From assembly GCA_013397455.1 (NCBI GenBank), contig VYZB01000381.1:124001-188000 (forward strand): DNA of 64,000 nucleotides, in the 5' to 3' direction. Below, piece after piece: positions 11,198 through 24,300 of the stretch (within the stretch, counting starts at the first letter, position 1; each line of letters begins with the position of its first letter). This DNA comes from Crotophaga sulcirostris. Lineage: Eukaryota; Chordata; Aves; Cuculiformes; Crotophagidae. Under the pieces are notes generated by a model. The model saw only the letters and a list, made by a program, of their open reading frames with translations, was not told the DNA's origin and searched no databases. The translations under genes and the position numbers were made by a program.

Positions 11198-11212
11198 GAG
11201 TGTGTGTGGGGA

Positions 11213-14200
11213 CTGTGTTTCTATGCCCTTGTGATTGTGTAAGGACTACATATTCTCTTTGTGCCCCTGCCAGACGGTGTGGTTATTTGCCTGGTGATGT
11301 GTGGATGGCTTTTTGCTACCCCAGTTGGGATAACATCTAGGATTCTGTGTAAGTGAACAGCAATTTGGGGGTGAATAAGTTTGCAGCTTTGTTAGCCCTT
11401 AGATTCACAGGTTATAGTTATGGTGTGGCACTGGTGTTTGTAAACGGGGAGGGATGCAGAGCTGTGTAATTTCTATGGCTTTGCTCGCCTGACAGTTGCA
11501 CTCATTTCTGCAGGTACCTTTTTCCCGATTTTGTAATTGGTTGTATTTGGGGAATGGGAAATGGTTGAACTTGAGCTTTATTTTCTGCCATTCTTGAAAA
11601 GAGGTTGCCGGAAAGCACCCTGGTGGCAGATAACTCCCATCAGCTAGTAACATTGTACTAGGAAACTTGTTTTTAGACCTTTAGTGTCTTCCAACCAACC
11701 AAAAGCAAACCCAAACCCGCTGTGACACACAGCGTTGGTACTTACAACTTTGGCTCTGTGCTTCAGTTGTAATTGCTGGCTAGGTCAATTGAACGAGGGT
11801 GTGGAGGTGTGTGTGTGTGTAAAGCAGCCCTCCTGCCCCACCTGTTGAAACCAGTAAAGTGTGCATAGCACAGGACTGGTTGCCCCTTCACTGGCCAAAG
11901 CACCCTGCCAATCCTGTGATGTAACTGAGGTGCAGAAGCTGTGCTTCAGCATCACAAGTGCTTCCATTTTATTTACACCAAAGACTTTTGAATTTTCTCT
12001 TGGGTAACATGCATGAAGGCATCTTTCAGGGAGGTTTTAATGTTGCAGCTATATTTTGTTGGAAAATCTAATGTTCCCCAGGTCAGGCTAGTGCTTTCTC
12101 TTTTGATACATGAAATAGTATGGTATGAATTTAGAATGGTTAACACTGAATATGGAGTCATGCACTGAGGAAATCCCAGGAAAATGACTCCAAGTTCTCT
12201 GATTCTTCTTTCTGAAGGTTAGAAAGATCCCAGAGGGACCTGCGGCTCCCAAAAATCCTGGCTCACACATGCTTCCTTGGGTGTTTGTAGGTGAAACTAT
12301 TGCAGAAATACAGGACTGCATACAGACACACAAAGAGAGTTGAAGAGGTGATCGCTGTGGTTGTTTTGACCACTGTCCCTGAAGCTCTGGTATAGACCCC
12401 TAGAGGGCTGACCTGTTTCAGGAAAGAGAAGAATCTGTGTTCTAGAGCAATTGGGAGTTAACAACAAATGGATCTCGAGACCTGTGAATGCCCTTGGCTG
12501 TGGGGAACTGAAGGAGAAGTCTGGAGGTGGGGGAGGTCGGAAAGAGTCCCTACCACTAAAACAGCAACTAGTATGTAGTTGTAGGGAGGAAATAAGGTGT
12601 TCTGTGGTGCTCTAAGAATGGCACACAGTGATATAAAGAAGAGGCTGTGTAGTGAGCAACTCATGGTGGGAAGCAGAACTAAGATTCCAGATGTAGCTCT
12701 TAACACTGTTTCCTGACCTAAATGCAGGCCTGGTTGTCATTAGCCCAACTTTCTAATGAATTACAGAGGAGTCTGTAAGTGGTTATGAAAATGGAACAAC
12801 AGGAATATCTGCTACATGCAGAAAGGGAAGGTATTTTAGAGGTAGGATCATCGACATCATTTTAGTAGTGATGTAGAGCTCAGGGAGACTGGTACCTAGG
12901 GGAAGTGATGCCCCAAACCACTGGCAGTGTGAATACATGGCCCATTATCAGTCTCCTAAGCTGTGGGAGCATGCAGCTGTAGAGACAAACATATATTTGA
13001 CAAAGTGTCTTTGCTAGACAACAACTTAAATTTCAGCACTGCTGCTAGACTGTATTTGGTTATGCTGTTTAGACAGAAATTGGACTTCCTTTGCTTTCTC
13101 AGAGTCTTAAGTTCATCACTTCAGGAGGATGCCCTTTATAATCAATTTTCCCAATTACATGGGGTGGGAGGAGTGGTAAACAATGTAATTGCTCTAGTTT
13201 CTTTCCTTTTCTCAATAAAACAAATTTGGCTGCTGCTCGAGGTCTTCTTTCTCCATGCCTTTTCCTTATGAGGTGTCTCACCAGCAGCTGTTTTCCCACG
13301 ACTGCCATATCCAGTTATCTTTCTGAGTTACTGATGTTTATTTTTTTCTGCATCTGTATTTCAGTTAAAAGCTATGGGTGGAATTCTTTAGGCCTAAATC
13401 TCATCATAAACTCAGCATTTAAATAGTGTCAAGCCATAAGATACTGGGTTCCATCACCCCTGAAGAGTTAACTGGGAGGGATGGGAGCTCTGAAACCAAC
13501 ACTTATATGGGAATAACTCATTATATAAAGCAAAAGTTCAAGATTTATCATTAGTGCCCTGTATGCCCCCAGCTTTGTGAAGCACAGAACTCTCAAATAT
13601 ACTCGACCTTAGTTCCTTTTCTCTGAGGAGTATCTCAGAAGCTCTAAGAACTGTTCAGCATCTTGGAGAGAATCTAAGAGCAGATCAAGGCATGTGTCCT
13701 GCTCCTAATGATATCTGAGAGTGGCAGTCTGCAAAGCAGGGTGTTGCAACAGTGAAATTCCTCCTCCTGTTGCCACCACCTCGCTAATGAAAGTTTATTG
13801 GATGTACAGTTAGGAATTTGCAGACATATCCGTGGTTCATCCCAATGCAGATGAAGCCATTTATGGCTCTTCTAAAGGACAGCACACAAGCCTTGGTAGG
13901 ATATGATCTCCTTTCAGCAGGCTTCCTGTTGTGCAAGTTAATTGAATTGCTGGCTGTGACCTGTTCCTTACCAGACTGTAGCTGCCTGGCCTGTAGTGCT
14001 TTCCACAGCACCGTTGAAATGAAACGCACAAGCTGCATGATCCCTGCCATTGAATGTACTGCATTCAAAGTTTCAAAGTATGACACTGAATTTCTGTAGG
14101 GAACTCACCTCCTATGATAACAAGATGACAAGATTTAACAGTTGGCATACCTCAAGCTTCTTCCTTTTGTCAGCTGTACAAGTTTGGCTTCTTCTGTCAA

Positions 14201-17200
14201 GGCAAGTTATCCTCCAACTTCCACTGAAAATGTCATTCTAGTCTTGAAGCTCTTTCCCCTTTTCTTTATTTTTAGATTTATTTATTTCAGATGTAGACAA
14301 CACATTATTGTGCTCTAAGGAAATAGGAGTGCTGTATAGGAGCTGGGAAGTTTTTCCTAACTTGGTTAGACAAAGACAGTGGCTTTCAAGGTGCTGAGGT
14401 GGCAAATGGGAGGACCAGATTAAACGGGGGCATGTGCTACAACAAAAGATGCATTTGTTCCATCCAGTCTTTCCTTGTATGCAACCCCCCACCCCTGCTC
14501 CTCGACTTCAAGCCTTAGCAATGCTATTTACTTTTTCAGTCTTTTCTTTCTGGATGGAAAGCCTACATCAGCCTTAAGTTAATTCAATTACTCGTCACTT
14601 TCAAGAGCTGCTCCTGAACTGGGAGTAGAGCAATGCAGTATTCTAAAGCTATTTCTCTCCTCCCTTCTCACAGAGTGAGATCGGACAGACTGGCAATTAT
14701 TCTTTGCCAAAATATAAATATAAACCAGGAAAGGCAACTCAGCTGAGTTAACTGAAATCTCTGGCCTGCTATCCACAGCACATCGTATGCTTTTGCCTTC
14801 TGTAATCCTGCAGTGAATCCAGCATGAATGATGCTCTTAAGACTCAGTCTTACTCTCTCATAAATAGATTTCTATATGGTTTTAGGCATCAGGGCTGCAA
14901 GTTTTGTAGTCTTGGGCTTCTCAGAACAGTAGCTGACTTGAGTTTCTTTTTATTACTGCTTTGCTGAGTTGTGCAGCCTTTCCATAACAAAGATTTTTCA
15001 CTAATGTTGGTCCAAGTAATCTAAGCTCTGACTGACTTAAAACCCTAGAACTGCAGGAACTATCAATAGCAGGGGAGAAAGACGATCTAAGAGGTAGAAA
15101 GAAGTCTTATTTTTAATCTCAGCTGTGGCCAAGTCACTGTTCTGCCCTTCTTACTCTGTTGTCTAGCAATCACCGTGACCTGTGCATCTATTAGGGAGTT
15201 TGAGTTACCTGATTTTTAAAAGAAACTGTAAGACATAAGGCAGAGGGTATTTTCAAGCAAGCATCTGAAGTAAAGTTTTATAGAAGTCACAGCATTTTAG
15301 TCTTTTTTTTTGCTAATATTATTAATCTTTAAGTATTTAATAGGGGAGAAAAAAACCTACTGTTGCCAAAGTCTACTGTCATCTCCTGGGCTCTAGCACA
15401 GGCCAAGCAGGCTTATGAAGCATCTACTTTCTTCTTTTGTTTCTTCATACCACCTGCTAGGTGCTGTGCCATTACTTCCCCTCAGGGCAGAAGTTGTTCA
15501 CATAATTTACTTTGCTAAGAGGGACTATTGCATGTGCCATTCTCTTTGGAGTAACAGGTTAGGGGATGTTTATTCCTTTCCTTTACAGCTGTAGGCTTGC
15601 CTCCTTCCTGGCTGCGGTCCCAGTTATTACTCATTTCCCTAGAGAGAAGGGGTATGTTATGCCTGAAAGATGATAGCCTGAATAAAGTTGGATCCTCCTT
15701 GCTGGGGAAATGCACTGTATCTTGCAGCTGACTGTCCCTTATTAACCCCACATTTGTCTTGAGAAGTCCTGATGAGGTCAGTAGTCTGGAAGGCCACTAA
15801 ACTACAGACCTAAAGCAGAATTGCTTTTCAGGCTGGGAAGGGAGACCGGATCATATATTGAACAGTGCAAGCAGAAGCTTGTGTTAACCCTTACAGTATT
15901 TTCTCAGGACTGAAATTTCTGTTGCTGCATATACTGACTGCTTTTTTTCCATCCAGCCTGACTGACAGCAGTTCAAGAAGAAAACATGAGTTTTAGCCTT
16001 TGCTACACAGCCACATACATTCTTCTTACTCTCTGGCAGCTGCCTCTGTGTGTACAGCCATGCTCAGATGATTGAGATGACTGATGAAGGAGAAGGAGAG
16101 TTCTTCTGTGGCCCTAGTGTTGCAAGTACACAGCTTCTATACATAATCTGTCTGATACCATCACTCAGGACTGTGCTTTTGACTTCTCAGCTGACTGACA
16201 ACGGGAAAGTTTAAATTGGAAAGAAAGACAGTACTGACATCTTGTTTTCTCTGCACAAGCTGAGAGCAGTACAGAGTGAATTTTATTGTCTTAAGTGTCA
16301 AAGGAAGCAGGATGAAGTATCAACATGAGGGCTGTGGGAAGTGCAATAAGAACTAAATCTAAATACCAGTTCTGTGTTGGCTACATAATAACACAGAACC
16401 ACACTGATTAATTACAAAAAGACACACATGACATTGTTCTTAAATAAACCTTCGATTTCTTAGGTCTGACCTGTACCAGTGATAAAGATGTAAGCGGTTT
16501 TGGAGAACTCAATCAGTGTGACAGTAGAATACTGATGGGTACGGAAGAGGACTACTCTGGTCCCACTAGCACCATCTCAACCCCAACCTGGAGGGAAACT
16601 CTGCTCTGCAGAGATTATGGGGGCTTCAGTAGCCTTCTGGGCGCTTCAGTAGCCTTCTGGGCCTAAGATGAGTTGCTCTTGAGCAGACAAGGCCAGGGCA
16701 CCACTGAAGGAGACTGGTTGTTATTATACAAGTAAACACCTGCCCAGAAAACAGACAAAAATACCAAATTCTCTAAGGAGTTCAACTTAGCTGCAGAGGG
16801 ACCATCTCCACCTTGCTCTGGCAGAGCAAACACCAAGCCAGAATAGCACTTGCTTTCTTAGGTTAAATTATAAATCCATAATGCATGTTTTAATGTGGAC
16901 AGGACAAGAGTGCAAGACCACTGGAATATGCAGTGTTATTTCAACTGGACTTGCACACTGAGTACGCATGGGACACAGGGCATGTCCTGCTTTTATCTAG
17001 TGCCTGATCATCAGGAACACCTGAAATACTTCACTTGGAAGGAGCAAGTGGCTAAAGCAACCACCTGAAGTGGTTAGCCAGAGCCACTGGAGCAAAGTCA
17101 AGCCCATCTAATCCAGACTCTTGCCCTGTGGCAACAGGAGCATTCTTCTGTTCGTTATAGTTTCTTAAGACTCCACAGTTTTAAGGACAATCATGTTTCA

Positions 17201-17274
17201 GTCTGTACACCACCACATGTGAGCCTACCTTAAGGGGCAGGCACCTGATTAAGGCTTTCACCTGAAATACTTAA
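11213..17274. other. spacer between convergent ANGEL1 and VASH1
   Basis: About 6 kb holds no supported gene or CR1/LTR repeat. Open frames are short, lack homology that I recognise, and have no splice structure. The only structured feature seen is a 20-bp tandem duplication at 16623-16662. Confidence 0.6.
16623..16662. repeat. 20-bp tandem duplication
   Basis: GCTTCAGTAGCCTTCTGGGC occurs twice in exact head-to-tail copies. It is a simple local duplication. Confidence 0.95.
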
Positions 17275-20200
17275 AAAAAAAAATAATCTTTTTATTAAGC
17301 AGATCTGATAACAGCAATACAGCTACTGCATGAACAGAAACTGTGTTTCAACCACAGTTCTGGAGTAATTTATTCTGGTAGATCCAAGCATACTACATAC
17401 TGACCCATACAGTGGCACACAGGTAAAACAGTCTACTGAAAAAAACACTCCACTCCCAGCTAAAACACTTGCTAACATACCTTAAGTTCCTAAAGATTCA
17501 GTTTATCATATCAGAGTTAAAAAAAAAAGGCTAGTGTGTCAGACTGATGGACACCCAACCACGCGCTTTATTATATGAAGTTTATATCAGAGTGACACCA
17601 TAGCAGGAAGTTTTGCTCACTAATCCATTCATCCGTTAAAAAAATTGCAGTTGGCCAGGTACTGAGGGACTTGTCTACATAAAAGTATAAAGAGGAACTC
17701 TTATTCCAAGGTTTGCATTACATTTAAAATAGTTTTGCTAGTAGTAGGACAGCAGTTTTTCAAGTCTTTCAGAGCTCACCTAGACTTTCCCTACAACACA
17801 GGCAGTCTCTCCATTCCTCGTGTATGGATGCAGTTCCCTTCCTCAGAGTTCAAAAGGGCTTGTACTGCAGAACAGACATCAGGTGAAACCTACTGAACAG
17901 TGAAATTTACACCCCAGAGCTACATGAGCAATCATATTAATATTTAACATTAAATAATTAACAGGACTCGTCAAGATCCATCTTTTTTGATCTGCAGGCA
18001 CTAAAGAGTATGAGTTGAAGTTTAGTTCCTTGTTTTCATTCCTTGTCTGTAGCTCTAAAGACTACAGAAGTGAAAAAGACTCATATCCAGCATTTTTCCT
18101 TATGGTTAAAGGCAGACAGACCATAAGCCAGAAAGGACAGGAAGGGAGGAAAGAAGTGGAAGTTCAAAAGTTCATCTTTCATTATGCCCTCAGGTTTCTT
18201 ACAGCTTAAAACTGGATTGCCTTAATCCTCTGTGTTACAGGGGGACATTGACTTGTTTGTTAGCAAGGAAGCTAAGCTTTGTATTGAAGTGATTCCTCTT
18301 GTTACAAAGATGGGGGGAGCAAGAAGGGAAGAACTGTTTGGCCATTTTCTAATTTCTTGCACCATCTGCTAAACTGGAGATACAGAAATAGTAAGGAGGC
18401 TTGCAATAGTAGCCCTAGTAGAGGGCTTGTGTCTGTTCCTGTGTCCACCTTGAGAAGTCATCAACATTAGATATATAAGAATAATTAAATGCCTCCTAAC
18501 ATACATAATTGTGCAACTAAATCTTGAAAGAGAATATTCTCGTCTGGCTACGCTGAGGAGTAAGAGACGTTGCGCTCTACCTATTGTTCATTCCTTAAAC
18601 ATCCACTCATTTGGTTTTCTAAGCTATTGGCCTCAGTTATATCCTCAGGAAAGTGCTTAATTAACAGGTCAAACAAAACATTTTGTTTTAAGCCATTCTA
18701 CTCTGGTGATCTAACACTGCTGAGCATCCCTTTTACCCTGCTCCCAAGAAAGATCATTAGCTTGCAGCTGACCCCTCACTCGCCCCATTTGTTTTGAAGT
18801 CTTTCTCCCCTCAACATACTTCCCTTCCTTTCCTTCTAAAAAGGCTCAAGTCTGTCAAGCTATTCAACATGCTCTGTATGAAGCTACTAGTTATTCTCAA
18901 GAGCTTTCCAGTTACTCTGAATTAACTAACTAACCAACCAACCAAAGGCATGGTGAGGGTGCATCCTACTTTTATCTAAGTGGCTCTTACAATTTTTTTT
19001 CTGGATTTCATTCACTTTAATAAAACCTGACATTCAGTCTTCCCTGCTGCTTGTATTTATCGTATGATTCACAGTGGCACCTGAACTTTCAGTCTGCTGC
19101 ATAGCAAACATTATGCAAAGGCAGTTTCTGGCTTCCAAGTGATCCATATTATTTACAGGTAACTGAGGTAACCTTTACCTCTAACATTATCATTAGCATC
19201 CAGACACTAAGTATGTTAATTCACAGCCACACAAAATTGATCAGAGGACACGTTCAAATGGGTGCTTGGCTTGCTACTGCTGTCTAATTTCAAATTGTTG
19301 CATGTAGCATGAGTGCAAGGAAGGAGACAGGTGTTGCACTACACTGGCATCCTCTTCTGGATTAACTTTATCTTGGATCAGCAGGAAGTTCTGCCACTTC
19401 CCTGTGGATTGTCCTCCTGTTTGTATAGCATAGCAGAAAAGTACAGACTACAAAGAGGGCTTGAAGGGACAGACTGCAGTGGTGTGGACAAGTTACATTA
19501 CACTCAAGGATGTACAATTGGGAATCTAAGGCCTGAGTTAAGTCGCTTGTGGGTGGTGCTTCAAGGATTAACACTGCTTTAACTCCACAGAAGAGCTGAT
19601 TTGTTTGGGGATAAGAACCCATTCTCTGCCACCAAAATAGCACTGCTTATATGAGGGTATGGCACAGCAATACTGCAAAAAAAAAAGCCTGGCAGAGTAA
19701 GTTCCATAATGTTTCTAACAAATTCACAAGGAATAATAAGCCCAATTCTAAAAAAATTAAATATGTAGTATTTCAGAAAGCGCAGCTCCTTGTCAGTGCT
19801 GTGATAAAACAAGACTCTGTTTTACTCAAGGACACTCCCACTCCCAAGCTCAGTTTTTGCATCCCCTAAATCCACACATCCAGATCACCTCAAGGCCATG
19901 CTGTTCTGACCTCTGGCAACCCCACTGTTTCCAGGCCCTAGGCTTCAAAGAGAGGTATGACAACACTGCAGATTTCTGACAAGCATTACACTGCTTAATT
20001 AGTAGTACAAGAAAAGAAGCTTAGAAAGTGTCGAGGCTGTAAGTGGGCAGAAAGGCCCAGCCCTAGCATAAGCGGTACTGTTAAATACTGCCTCTATTCA
20101 ACGAGCCAGCACAACTCTGGGACTGGGGTGGGGAACTCCTTCCAGGAGGCTCGAGGCGCAGCTGTCAGGAAAGCAGCTGCAATCTTCTTGAGCAGGACTT

Positions 20201-21256
20201 CCCACCAACAGCTGTCCATAACTCTAGCACTAGCACTGCAGTGAGGAAGGAGCAAGAGCCCCATGGAAAGGAAAAATGCTTATAAAACCTGTCCGCATCA
20301 TTAAATCCTTTAACTATTTACTCTTAAAACTCTGGTCTCAGTGACTGAACTGCCTTCTGCAAGCTTTCTTCACATTAGCAGTCACTAGAAGTTAACAGAA
20401 GGCTGACAAAGACAGAACTCAAGTTCAGGTTTCCCACCAGCCCCTGCCTCCACTGCTGAGATGATTGAGGTCTCTGCCTGTTTTCGTATGGCAGTGGCAT
20501 GGGCACATCCTGATCCACTCAACCACAAAAGGACTTACAGCAACAGCACACCAGCACTGCAGTGGATCAAGAGGATCATCATCCCACTGTGTGCCCCCTC
20601 AGAGACAATGAAATGCTTTGAAATAGGCAGGACTAAAGACATAAGATGTGATTTCTCTGGATGAGAGGCCCTTGTATGATCAATAAATCAGACTGAGCAA
20701 ATTCATCCCTGTCTCTCACAAAAGCAGTGCTAAACAAACTAATCATAATGACAAAAACAGGAGTTTTTGCACAGGATGCGGGGGCCATCCTATTCCAGCA
20801 TCAATTCTCCCTCAGCCCTGCAGGCCTTTGATGGGTTGAAGACTTTCGTGCAGAAAGGGAAGAAGTACTGTTGACAAGATGCTTCACCTACTTGCTGTCA
20901 ACACAAAGATAATTATCAGCAAATCCACTGAACGCACTCACTTCATAGTCTTCCTGCAGCAAACTCCCAGTAAGGTAGATTCCTTTTCTTTTTTTTTTTG
21001 TTTTTTTTTTTTTGTTTGTAAAATACTGTTTCATTGAATGAGGATGGACACCTCTCCCAGAAACAGGCAGGTGAATCCTCCAGGACCCATGGGATCCAGC
21101 TCTGGGACTGGCCCACTAGGAAGTACCTGGGATGATCAGCACTGTTCTGCTCCCGCTCCCCTGTCTTTTTTTGTCAGAATCACTGCAGGTGGATCCAGGT
21201 CCCAGTTGTGGCCAGCAAGAAGTCTGGGGAGCCAGGCACACAAGGCACAGCTCTCT
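17275..21256 (-). other. VASH1: VASH1 3' UTR (probable extent)
   Basis: Non-coding sequence follows the VASH1 stop codon on the minus strand. Mammalian VASH1 has a 3' UTR of several kilobases, and an AATAAA at 17291-17296 (minus) gives about 4 kb here. Further minus-strand AATAAA hexamers at about 17370 and 17566 could be used instead. A poly-A-rich block (minus sense) at about 20987-21018 lies 240 bases after the stop. Confidence 0.55.
17291..17296 (-). terminator. VASH1: probable VASH1 polyadenylation signal
   Basis: On the minus strand AATAAA is preceded by a TGTA motif and followed by a T-rich run, which suits a cleavage site near 17275. No RNA evidence is available here. Confidence 0.45.
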
Positions 21257-21329
21257 TCATACCCGGATCTGGTACCCATTGAGGTCTGGCATGGCTTTGG
21301 AATCTGCAGGCTTCTTCTCACCAGATGGC
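21257..21329 (-). CDS. VASH1: VASH1 terminal coding exon
   Basis: The exon encodes [20 protein letters not shown] and IRV, followed by TGA at 21259-21257. The C-terminal residues match mammalian VASH1. Confidence 0.95.
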
Positions 21330-24300
21330 CTGTGATGCAAAGAAGGTAAGAACTATTCAGAAACTGCCTTTTTTTTTTTTCAGTCAGGAGCTGCTACAAA
21401 GTAGATATAGCACCACATGAAAAGGTACAAGAAAGCTTCAGACTTATCCTACACTACTGAGGGCAGGATTATTTTGCAGCCTCCAGTAATTCTGCCAACA
21501 ATCTCCACAGAAGAGGATGCAGGTTAGGAAGAGCAGAAAGTCCATTCTGATACCCCAGATCAGCTTCAGGAAAACAATCTCACTGACAGTAGTGTAATTT
21601 TAGGAATCTTTTTGGGACACAGGTCTGTGAGACACCAGAGCTCAGACCCTTGCATAAGGTTAAATGTAAGCTACCAAGATGACTGGCTGTTTGAGCTGCC
21701 TTCCTCCTCCCTGCCAAAACAAAACCAAACCAACTGTCCCCCCCATTCCCCAAGCAATGACAAACTCACAAAAGCAGAGTCTAAGGAAGAATGCTCCTGC
21801 AGGTCAGAAAAGTATCCCCTGTTACACAGAAGCCCAGTAAGACACCATAACGACCCAAAACCAGACAAGGTGGAGTCTGTGAGTAAAACAGAGATGCTCT
21901 GCATAGGCCTTCTGCCCAGAAGCCCCACTCACCGTCTGTCCCCACGGCTGTTGCGCCGATGGGGGCTGGCCTGACCTCTTTGTGGGGAGGAGACGTCTTT
22001 CTTTCTGTCCTTGGTGGGAGATGGTGGCCCAGTTCCTTTGCCAATCTGCCAGAAAAATTAAAGAACAACATGAGCAGAAAACCAATACAAGTAGCAACCA
22101 GAAAACACAAAGCCTATCAACAATTAATTATATGGGAATAAGAGTAAAAAAGGCAAGGCAAGTGCATCAAAATGCAAAAGTAAGGAAAAACAAGCTACAG
22201 TGACAGCTGTGGCTCCGAGGGCTGAATATAGTCCAAGGCAATCGCTACTGCAGTACTGCACAAGTGTTCATCAGGTGATCTGCCTGTATACAGAGGAAAA
22301 GAGCCCTCAGCCTCCAGTTCACCCTCTATTCCACCACCATCTAGAAAAGCCTCCTGCTGCTTCGTTCTCCCAGCACACCATCAGCCAGCAGATGCAGCAG
22401 TGAACTACTTCTCCATCCTTGCTGCTTACCTTTAGCCTCATGTCACGTGCATGTCTCTCGAGCTCCTTGCGGAAGTCTTCCCGGGTTAGCTTGTCTAGAT
22501 CCAGGATGGAGTGCTTCCACTCAATCTGCTCCACACTGTGTGGGTCATGGGACACACAGTGGCCCAGCTTCACCTTTTTCAGAGTGTGCCAGCAGCGGCG
22601 ATACGCCTCCTCGAAGTCAAAGATGAGTTCGCTCAGTGTGCGGAAGACGGGGGCTTTGTACATGAGCTCCTCGCGGCGGCTGATGCCCAGTGCCCCATAG
22701 CGCCCTCCAAAGTTCACCCCCAGCACAATGTGTCGGAAGTAGTTCCCTGAGAAGTGGGTTTTGAAGCTGATGGGGAAACGGTCCAGCGTGGTCATGTTGT
22801 TGGTGAGGTAACTGACAGCAGCCACTGTTCAGGAAAAAAACAGTGATACCACTCTCTTGACAAGATGCTTCCTTCCTGCTCAAAACCCTCCCAGCGTGCT
22901 CAGCAGACTCACTGCTGATTCAGGCATCATATACGCAGGATTTGTTCTCCAGTTCAACAATCCAGCTCATTGCAAGCTGTCCTACTTTCATCTAGATCAT
23001 GGAGAAACCAGACTTGGCCTCTTCAACCAGACAGTCAACAAAAGGAAGTTAATTTTGAGGCAGCTGCAATGCAGAGGTTGCAATGCTAACACCTCAAGTG
23101 CACCGTATTCCATAGCTCCCAAACTGCTAATGCTGTAGTGTTATTCCTTTGTCTGTTTTAATCTGTTTTACTAGCTACTATTTCACATACAAACTGAGGA
23201 ACAAAATACTCAGAATACCCTTCTGCACCATTCACTTGCCATCACTGTCCCTGCAGGTGGCTTTGCCCACATGCACCAAGAATCCATAGTCCGAGGGACA
23301 CAGACTAGGCCTGGAAGATAGCTAGGAAAGATGTGTACTTTAAGATGACACGTCTAGAATTAATAAAGGTATTGCCTAAGCTGGCAGGCAATGTTAGACA
23401 TAATAGTAAAGTGACATACACAGTAATTAGAAGTTGGGGAGGATCTCTAGCTTATTTTAGCATAGAACGCACATAGGCAACAGTAAGGGAACACTGTTAT
23501 CCCAGAAAGAACTTCCTGACTTCACTCTAATATTTTTGCTCCTCTTTAGATGTTCCTTAGATCCTTCCTTTATCTTTTACTCACTTGTAGAGTTGTCCAG
23601 AGCAACACCACCCTTCCTGGGGAAGGAGGAGCAACTCTGAAGAACTAGTTCTTATATTGCAGAGAATTGCTTGGATTTGGATTTTATTGGTGGGTTTTGG
23701 TTTTTTTTTGAGAGAACTGGGGAGGGAAAAACAGAGGGATATGGAGCTTGGTGAAAATACTGTCAGCAGCCTAAAAGCATCGTAAGAGAGCAGAGGAGAA
23801 ACCCCAAGGATGGGCAGACATGCATAACTCCAAGAGAAAAGGATACATTCCCAGGATCACAGCTTCCAGGCATTTTATTGGCAGGGCCTCTTTGGTCATT
23901 TCTTTGGCCAGGTCCATCAGCCTGCAGAGTGGAACAGGTAAAGATGAGGACAATTAGAGGGCTTGTGCTATGCAAGTACAGCCAGTTCAGCCCTTTTATA
24001 GTATATATGTTAAGCAGGTTTTCAAGAGAGAAGATGGCCCACTGATGACAGGGAACAGAAGAAAATATCTTCTTTAGGAAGATATTAAATCCAAACCAGC
24101 TCTCTACCATATGCCGTCACTGCTTACAAGGAACTTCATTCAGTGAGTTACAGCAAAGCTGGCTACTAGGCCAGCCTCTGCTCTCAGGGAGGCTACAGCA
24201 CTTGGCTCAGTGAGTTCTGGATGGACACCGATGTGATCACAAGCAGAAGCCTCAAAGGACCAACAACTAGTAATGTTTGCCTCACAAGGTTCAAGGACAG

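Larger units (their letters stand above)
9408..11212 (+). other. ANGEL1: ANGEL1 3' UTR
   Basis: Non-coding sequence follows the stop codon and contains three AATAAA hexamers (10114, 10879, 11192). The last has the best context, so the main 3' end is placed about 15-20 bases after it. The shorter forms ending at the first two signals are possible. The extent is inferred. Confidence 0.6.

Noticed and set aside
11213..17274. Short open frames between the two genes as novel small genes
   Set aside because: All are about 100 codons or fewer, with no homology, splice structure or start context that supports them.
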